A stretch of DNA of 64,000 nucleotides from Portulaca oleracea (Eukaryota; Streptophyta; Magnoliopsida; Caryophyllales; Portulacaceae): NCBI GenBank assembly GCA_029582165.1, contig CM055888.1:15310001-15374000 (forward strand), read 5' to 3'. The number at the start of each line of letters is the position of its first letter. The first letter of the stretch is position 1. Positions 57,357 to 64,000 of the stretch are shown piece after piece. The translations under genes and the position numbers were made by a program. The notes beneath the pieces were generated by a model that searched no databases, was not told the origin of the DNA, and saw only the letters and a list, made by a program, of their open reading frames with translations.

Positions 57357-59616
57357 AATCTTACGATCATGGTTTAATCTGAATGTTAAGTATTAGAATG
57401 GCAATAAGATTTTACGATCCTACGATCCGAACCACAATCCATAGTGAATTTGATAATGTTTGTGCACATTATCAACTTTAAACTTTTATCATAACAATAT
57501 AAAAGTTTGTACTAAAGTTATCCACTAAAATACAATTTAGCGAATTGCTTCATTTCGAGCAAATATTTGATTAAGATTTTAACTATTATAGAACTAATTT
57601 TTCTATTTGTCTAGTGTATTAGTATCTTACGATCCTCAATCTGATTCTACGATTCTGATTTTAACAACCCCTGTCAATCTTAACTAGGATCCCGATCCTA
57701 ACAACCTTGGTCCTCATTAATAATAAGTGGTTTTTAACAAAAAAAAAACATTTTGTTTTTGTTCTCAGTTTTATCATTTGTCATGCTCACATGCTTTCGA
57801 GTACCTATCTTAGTCTACCAAAGTGTTAAATTTTACAAAAACACTTCATCAATATATACAAAAAAAAAAATTGTTTGGGAGATGATCAATGTTTTGGAAA
57901 CGGATTTTTTGTGGACAACATTACTTTTATATACTCTATGACCCCCTATATTTCTAATAAATTGTTGGGAGGGGACAATCCGACCAATTATGAGCGAATT
58001 TTGGTGAATTTGTGTAGAGTTACATTCCCTAAAAAAGATGTCGTTAGCCTGTCATTCTCTCTTTACTTACCTTTGTAAAAAAAAAAAAAAAAATTATTGT
58101 CCCTAAAGAAGTATGCTAAAATCTTAAATGGTCACTCTACCAGGTGCCTCACTATCTCTCATCTTCACCCCAACCAACTAGAAGTAGGAAAACACAACTC
58201 TCCCCTCATTCCAAACTTTTTTGTGCAGGGTCATTCAAAAGCAAGCTAGGGAGGCGATTTGATTGAATACAAGTGTTCCTACGCTTGGTTGAAGACAACT
58301 AAGAGTCGAATTCATCGAAGGAGGTTGAGGATAATGGAGAACTACAGAGAAACAGAGCGTCGTATACAACTTGGATTCTCTGAGCTCCTTGACACCTTCA
58401 GAACCCCATCTAGCCCACACCTGATGCATACAAGCTTCCTACCAACCCAATTCACCCTTGTGTTGAAGGATCCCATTCCTCTCCTATATATTTCTAACAA
58501 CCGTTAAAACCATAACTCAAAATTTCAGAAAATCAAACTCAACAAAATTTAAACATTATAGGACTTTCCTAACATAACCAATACCCCATTCCCCATTCCA
58601 AACCAAACCCAATTTACTTGGAACACTACAAATTTTCAAAAACCTAACTAAAAGTTTAAACTAAATCGACTCAAATTTCTAATACCCTTTTCCCTTTCCA
58701 AATCAAACAAATTGGTCAGATTGTCAAGGAGGCAAGGGTTAGTTAATATAGAATTCAAATTTTGTAGGGTAATCGCATGGTTATATTTTTCCATCATAAA
58801 TCCAACAAATTAATGTCGCTACCAACTTTCACTAGAATCTAGCCAAAATTGGCCACATTGTCCATTCCCAACCATTTATTAAAAATGCGGGAATTCCTAG
58901 ACTAGATAAAAATAATGTTGTTTTCAGATAATCAAATTTTAAAAAATATTGGTCATCTCCGATTAATTGTTTGCAATATCTGTAATAAAATTCATAAATA
59001 AATTTTTAAGCATTATTACAAAATTGATCAATATTTTTTAACCTGAACCACACACTATGATGTGAAATGGTTATGGTGATCCAAGACACATTCACTTTGG
59101 ACGAAATCTGAGACTGATGAATCACAAAAAGATAAAATCTATAGTTGGAAAAGCTTTCCTTTTCGATAAAGGATGATGGTCATAATTTGTCTAGTGATAA
59201 AAATTAACAACAGAAAAAGACCCAAAGATAGGTCAGATGTTGATAACTTTATAACAAATTAGAAACAAGGCAAAAGAAGAAAATGTTGCTGATATGAATT
59301 TCGCCATAATAAAACCTGTCAATTATGCAAGCTAATAAGTGGTACTATTGCCATTATTACTAGTAATTTACTACAAGAGCGGGCCTATAAAAAAAACTTT
59401 AACTAAAGAGGGGAAATTGGATTCTAAGAATCCCTACTTCCACCGATTATATTTTAATAATCTCTATATATTTTTTGGTATTTTAGTATTCCCAAAAAAA
59501 TTAAAATCATACGAACAAGTGTATATTTTAAATATCGTAGATCTTGACTTGCATTTGTTCTCAAATTTAGCACAACATTTCCTCATGGTATTTAGTATGT
59601 TGGGATTTTTTCATGA
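57357..59616. other. No convincing gene
   Basis: Mostly AT-rich. One better-balanced patch at 58259-58507 has an open frame on the plus strand (MIEYKCSYAWLKTTKSRIHR...). It is long for its setting (82 codons) but matches nothing I know and has no visible splice or promoter context. I list it as unassigned. Confidence 0.4.
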
Positions 59617-59800
59617 ATAAACATGTCCCACGTCGAAAAAGTAAAGAGAAATAACATAGTATATAAGTTAAGTTGGCTACTTTTTTTAACACTAATTGGT
59701 TTTAAGATGGAACATCACTTAACTTGTGTACCATGGACCTTGGTTGAAGTGAACTCCCGCCTTAGATCTCCCCAACATAGTAAATTTACAATGTTTCTCC
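59617..59800 (+). repeat. TRIM/LTR-like fragment with the TGTCCCAC motif
   Basis: ATGTCCCACGTCG at 59623 is followed by TATATAAGTTAAGTTGG, TAATTGGTTTTAAGATGGAA and CTTGTGTACCATGG, a sequence order widely seen in small plant LTR elements (TRIM). Only one copy here, so it is probably a fragment or solo LTR. Confidence 0.5.
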
Positions 59801-60979
59801 CAAATAATTTTTCTAATTTTTATGATTTTTCCTCTTTTATTCCTTAAAAATTATAATAATTGTTTGGATCCTTAAAAAATAATTTAATAATTACTTCATA
59901 ACCTTTATATGGACAAGAATGAAAAAGGTTTAAAAAAATATGGATATAGATTTGATATCACTAAAATACAATTTTAATTTTTTTTTGGACTACGTATTAA
60001 AATATAAAAAAATAGAGATTATTAAAAATATAATTAATTAAAGTAGAGATTATTAGAATCCAATTTTTGTTAGAAGAAGACATGACATGTATGAACCTAT
60101 TGTCGATCACTCCATCCACATGAAACCAAAAATTGAATGTACTTATCATCTAAAGGACGATGCATCGATCGACTTATAAGCAAATCTCTCATGCCGACAT
60201 TAAAGAAGCAACAACCCTACAACCCTGACGGAAATGTCAAGGCCCAACTAAATTCTAATGGGTTGTTTAATTTCTTTCTAAAACAACGTATCAAATCATA
60301 TAAATCTCAATTAATTTTTCTCCTAATAATCATTGATAGGATTCTGATTTGAAGTTAGTCAGGCAGGAAATTTTGATATATCATATAAATGTTAATATGA
60401 TTCTTCTGAAATAATCTGACGTATATTTTAATAAAAGAAAAAGATTTAATGTATATATAGGTCTAATTTGACCTATATCAGTGGTAGTAGTGAGATTTGC
60501 CTTGAGTATGCAAGTAGGATGCTATATAGGGATGCCCTAATTAATAAGTGAGTCTCGAGCCGAAGATGAGAAGGCCGGATCGATTCTATGTGGAACAAGC
60601 TTTCAATGATTAGGGTGGCTCATTTGTTGTTCATCTTGGATTTGACTTGAGGAGTCTTTGAGGCTTCAAGAATCGAGCCAGAATTAAGCAAAAGCAAAGC
60701 ATTTTGCAAAAATATGTGGAGCTTTCTCATGCTAGCAGCTTGGATGAGCTAGCACATGGCGCAAATTGACAAAGACTGGTTGCTGTATTGTTAAAATCAT
60801 TTTGTATATTCTGAAACAAAAAGTTTTTAAGCAGGATCATTAAATGTTTGTGGAGTATATATGTGGTCCTCATATATGGGTGCATTCGTCATACAACAAC
60901 TCAACTTATAGAGGGGGGGCTAAGGAGGTTAATTTTGAGGGTTTACCCTTGTTAGTTTGGAGGAGGTGGAAAAAGGGAA
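59801..60979. other. No gene
   Basis: AT-rich to 60480. The part 60480-60780 is more balanced (GAGTCTCGAGCCGAAGATGAG, then GAGGAGTCTTTGAGGC) but has stops in all frames. Unassigned. Confidence 0.4.
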
Positions 60980-61210
60980 TGTTGAATTGTCCCACATCGG
61001 CCTTTGACATCCATATTGTGGTGTTTATAATGGTTTGAGTGCCTCAACCTCCTAAGCTAGCTTTTGGAGTTGAATTGGATTCAAGTCCATTATTTCACAG
61101 GGAAGGTACGGTGGATGAATTATACAATATAAATATACCTAGCTTTAGTCATGCATCCTTTCTCTCCTTCTTGGCTTGACAACATGGATACTTCAAAGTA
61201 TGAGAGCAGG
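60980..61210 (+). repeat. TRIM-like LTR with adjacent primer-site remnant
   Basis: Starts TGTTGAATTGTCCCACATCGG, contains TTTATAATGGTTTGAGTGCC, and appears to end GGATACTTCA at 61195. The next bases AAGTATGAGAGCAGG look like a decayed initiator-Met primer site (TGGTATCAGAGC). No second LTR found. Confidence 0.45.
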
Positions 61211-61537
61211 CCACCCAAGAAAATTGGGTGCTTACCTTTATCGTGCGCCCAACATACATTAATAACTTAAATGTTTAAAGACTAATCCAAGATTTTTCCA
61301 CTTTTATTCTATAATGAAAATTATAATAATTTCTTGAATTTTCAAAAAAAAATAATTTAAATTTATTTTAATAACTACATTCCATGCGGTAAGAATGAAT
61401 TAAAAAAAATAGAAAAACATAAAAGTAAATTTGATATAAAAATGTACAATTTTATTTTTTGGGTCACTATCGTAAAAAAAAAAGGATTATTGTTGTCCAA
61501 GTATTAAAAATAAAGATGATTACCCAATGCTATTGTC

Positions 61538-61812
61538 TAGAGCTGGCAAAAATTTGTCCAACCCGTATTATCCGAATTGTCCGACCCGGAAAAAACCGGG
61601 TTTAAACATAGATTTTTTGTCCAAATTTTGATATTGACCGAGTTGACCGAATGTTCGGACATAAAATCTCTCTTTTTTTATTGTCCGAACCCGATTTTAG
61701 CTTTATCCGAATTGTCCGACCTAGTCCGGACATAAATTTCTCGTCCGAATTTCGACATTGTCCGAATTTGCCCAATCCAAATTTACCCGAACCCAAATTT
61801 TTGCCAGCGCTA
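61538..61812. mobile_element. hAT-type MITE
   Basis: 275 bp. Ends TAGAGCTGGCAAAAATTTG and CAAATTTTTGCCAGCGCTA (one mismatch), with a perfect 8-bp target duplication CTATTGTC at 61530-61537 and 61813-61820. The interior is built of CCGAATTGTCCGAC words. Confidence 0.93.
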
Positions 61813-61820
61813 CTATTGTC

Positions 61821-62093
61821 CTCTGATTATTGTCGTCCAATTATTCAATTTTCCTAAATTTAATTTAATTTGACACTAGCAGACCTATTAATTATCATTA
61901 AAATAGAATGAGTTGCGTTTAGTTTATGCCTTTCTGCCGTTCTGGTTATAACTTTTCTCAGATTTGTGATAATAGGAAACTAAGGAAAGAATTGAGGGGC
62001 CATGACCTACCAAATGTATTTTGCATGTTGCGAAATGCGAATTAAAGAGTACGTCGACGTATAAGCTACCTTTAAGCCATGTTCCTCCAATTA
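61821..62093. other. No gene
   Basis: Nothing recognised. Confidence 0.4.
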
Positions 62094-62352
62094 GTGGTCC
62101 CTCCTTTTCATATTATATGTCCTCTGGTTAGCTATCAAATATTTAATGTTACTTTTTATTGATAATTTTTTATATAATATTTTATTAATAGTTACAATAT
62201 TATACTTTTAAGATTAATATTTTTCATCATAAATTTAATGGTAGTAATTTTATTTAACAAATCATTATATATATTGAGAAATTTATAATTATTTTTTAAA
62301 AAAAATTTGACTACACAATTTCTAAAAAAGACAAATAATATGGAAGTACTAG
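62094..62352. mobile_element. Stowaway-like MITE, degenerate
   Basis: The left part GTCCCTCCTTTTCATATTAT and the right part AATAATATGGAAGTACTAG pair approximately; TA lies on both sides. Middle is AT-rich. Confidence 0.5.
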
Positions 62353-62880
62353 TATAGCCTTTAATTGCGCAGTTGCTGATTATTTTACCACTTGCGTTTT
62401 TAATCACAGGGCCTAACTAATTAATCCTATGGTCTATAAAGATTCAATTTTAGCGGCGCATTTCCCATCAACGTTGCAACGCCACCAGGCCACTAGATTC
62501 ATCATTATATTCACGAATTGAATGCCCTGCAAAGTAAGCCCTTGATCAAGTACTACGAATCACCTAAATCAATTTGTCATCCGCCTTGCCTTTTCACATA
62601 TTGTTGCCGTAAGTTCTGGAAATTCATAACAAGATGCGTGTTACTTTAAGTTTGTATGAATACATTTATAAATAGTATTGCAATCAAACCAATAACTAAC
62701 ATGTTTGGCGTCAAAAAAAAAAAAAAAAAAAAAAACTAACATGTTTTGTATCATTGAAGAAATATTATTTATATAGGATCTAATTTTTTTCTTCCATCCA
62801 TCTCTATTTTTATCTTTTCCTTCAAGTCTATGTTCTTTTGAAAGATAACATGTTTTGTATCATTGAAGAAATACCGACAC
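62353..62880. other. No gene
   Basis: Contains a poly-A run (62714-62734) and two copies of CATGTTTTGTATCATTGAAG (62738 and 62847), so the stretch between is a short tandem duplication. Confidence 0.45.
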
Positions 62881-63021
62881 ATGACAGAGGAGGACACATG
62901 CGAAAGATGTAGGGAGGACGAATGGCATGCAGTTTTTGGATGGCCAGCAAGTAAATTTCTTTGGACAGATGTGGAGGGAGTTATATCATTGAAGAAAGAG
63001 GACTACTCTCATGCAGATTAA
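62881..63021 (+). pseudogene. Scrap of a LINE zinc-binding (zf-RVT) region
   Basis: Reads TEEDTCERCREDEWHAVFGW then PASKFLWTDVEGV. The spacing C-x2-C, H-A-x-F and P-A-x4-W follows the zf-RVT segment of plant LINEs, where a CP is normal in place of WP; the LINE at 29170 shows the intact form. Only 46 codons, ending in TAA. Confidence 0.45.
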
Positions 63022-63537
63022 TATTTGATAAATATTAATTAAAGAGGGCTACTGTAATTGAAGAAAGAGGACTACTGTCATACCAATTTCTCAATGTGTA
63101 TTGATGGACAAGCTAAGTATCAATTAAGTTCTTTTGATGTTCAAGTTTTTATAAGATGAATTTTTATAAATATTTGATAAATTTAGAAAATATTGATAAA
63201 TTTTATAATAATATTAATAAATTTATAATAAATTTTATAATTAATATTGATGAATTTTTTTAAAAAAAATTAATATAAATGATGTGCTACTACCTAAATA
63301 GGTACACCACAATGGACTACATAACAAGTGTTCCAAAGGTATACCATATAACCATTGATCACACCATTTCCTAACAATATCTGGCAATAAGGTATCATGT
63401 GATTTCACACATTTGATATAACAGATATTGTGAAGGGCCTTATAATTAAGGAAATATATTTACGTAGGGCCTACCTATCTAATTTTTTTCCTTTCCCATT
63501 TTGATTTTTCCCTCTTGATTTATGTATCCAGCCCCAT
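63022..63537. other. Upstream region of the glycosyltransferase gene
   Basis: AT-rich, including a degenerate ATAAATTTATAA series at 63150-63260. No gene. It would contain the distal promoter of the gene at 63681. Confidence 0.5.
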
Positions 63538-63545
63538 TATAAAAG
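63538..63545 (+). promoter_or_regulatory. TATA box of the glycosyltransferase gene
   Basis: TATAAAAG, 136 bp before the ATG. A pyrimidine-rich leader (CTCTCCCCCCACACACACACCC) begins about 25 bp downstream, as expected for a plant transcription start. Confidence 0.65.
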
Positions 63546-63680
63546 GCATGGTCACTCGGAACCCTCTCCCCCCACACACACACCCAAAATAAAATTAGGC
63601 AACAACGTACATCCATACCATAGCTAATATAATATATAATATAATATCATAGCATATATATCATAACACACAAATTAAAG

Positions 63681-64000
63681 ATGGCTATGAACTTTGGAGT
63701 TGAAAATGGTGATGGGTTGAAGGTGGACCCAGAAGTGGTGGTGGTAGTGATCCCCTTGCCAGCCCAAGGCCACATCACCCCCATCCTCCACTTCTCCCAC
63801 CACCTGGCCGCCCGCGGCGTCCCAGTCCACTTTGTGGGGTCCGCCACCCACAACCGCCAAGCGAAACTCCGGGTCCAACCATCCATCAACAACAACATAA
63901 GTTTCCACGACCTGATCCAATTCCCCCTGTCGTTCCCTTTCAACGACGACACGAGCTCAAACTTCCCGAGCCACCTCCAACGCCTCTTCCAGGCGTTGTC
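63681..64000 (+). CDS. UDP-glycosyltransferase, zeatin O-glucosyltransferase-like (5' part, runs off the window)
   Basis: Open from the ATG at 63681 to the window end (106 complete codons). After a 17-residue leader the first beta-strand VVVVVIPLPAQGHITP has the catalytic histidine (residue 31) of family-1 glycosyltransferases. It is followed by HFSHHLAARGVPVHFVG and SATHNRQAKLRV. The ATHNRQAK wording and PLPAQGH are shared with zeatin O-glucosyltransferases (UGT93 group), which add glucose or xylose to the side-chain hydroxyl of zeatin in the cytosol and so store or inactivate cytokinin. The PSPG donor-binding box would lie beyond the window. The gene is distinctly C-rich in codon third positions, unlike its surroundings. 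The substrate is inferred; related enzymes act on other acceptors. Confidence 0.85.
   Translation, partial: MAMNFGVENGDGLKVDPEVVVVVIPLPAQGHITPILHFSHHLAARGVPVHFVGSATHNRQAKLRVQPSINNNISFHDLIQFPLSFPFNDDTSSNFPSHLQRLFQAL

Noticed and set aside
63647..63952. Minus-strand frames across the glycosyltransferase start
   Set aside because: They are antisense shadows of a plus-strand gene whose protein motifs are clear.

Overview
The window is nuclear DNA of a flowering plant, probably a eudicot. The evidence is AT-rich, intron-style intergenic sequence, plant transposon families (Sirevirus and other Copia, CACTA, hAT, Stowaway, Helitron, L1-type LINE), inserted fragments of plastid genes (ndhF, rpl2, rps19, petD), and a plant family-1 UDP-glycosyltransferase at the right edge. 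I cannot name the species. I see no rRNA, tRNA, CRISPR array or bacterial-type operon.

Layout. 1-1016: flank with MITE debris. 1017-5168: a Sirevirus-like Copia on the minus strand with near-identical LTRs, an intact gag and no pol. 5169-10100: AT-rich flank with TA microsatellites and small repeats. 10101-23899: a Copia element (5-bp target duplication GTTAC), internally deleted and split by an 11.1-kb CACTA transposon at 11666-22791 (3-bp duplication GAC). The CACTA carries subterminal palindrome arrays, three successive long hairpins, a decayed TNP2-type transposase gene, and a second decayed transposase gene. That second gene has a 50-bp minisatellite in one intron and a hAT MITE in one exon. 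23900-26266: tandem duplications and a 689-bp hAT-like element whose empty site survives in a neighbouring repeat copy. 26267-30153: probable Helitron holding a 5'-truncated L1-type LINE (target duplication AATCCTATCAAT). 30984-31626: a small Helitron. About 33190-34364: a plastid-derived mosaic. 35045-44017: a large non-coding LTR element (target duplication TAATT, minus strand) interrupted by a minus-strand Helitron. 44620-46791: an inverted-repeat MITE and four Stowaway-like MITEs. 47459-55963: a full-length Sirevirus (target duplication AATGC) with decayed gag-pol and an additional ORF between pol and the 3' LTR. 56090-56990: the 3' end of another Copia. 57016-63021: further MITEs, TRIM-like fragments and a LINE scrap. 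63681-64000: start of a zeatin O-glucosyltransferase-like gene, the only convincing host gene.

Most coding sequence here belongs to mobile elements, and most of it is broken by stop codons that fit C-to-T or G-to-A transitions, as expected for methylated, silenced plant transposons. Insertion order can be read from the nesting: tandem repeat, then Copia, then CACTA, then MITE within the CACTA. The observations I rate highest are the serial long hairpins in the CACTA, the extra Sirevirus ORF, and the intact gag in an element that has lost pol. Boundaries and target duplications were read by eye; family names rest on recognised motifs, without any database search.
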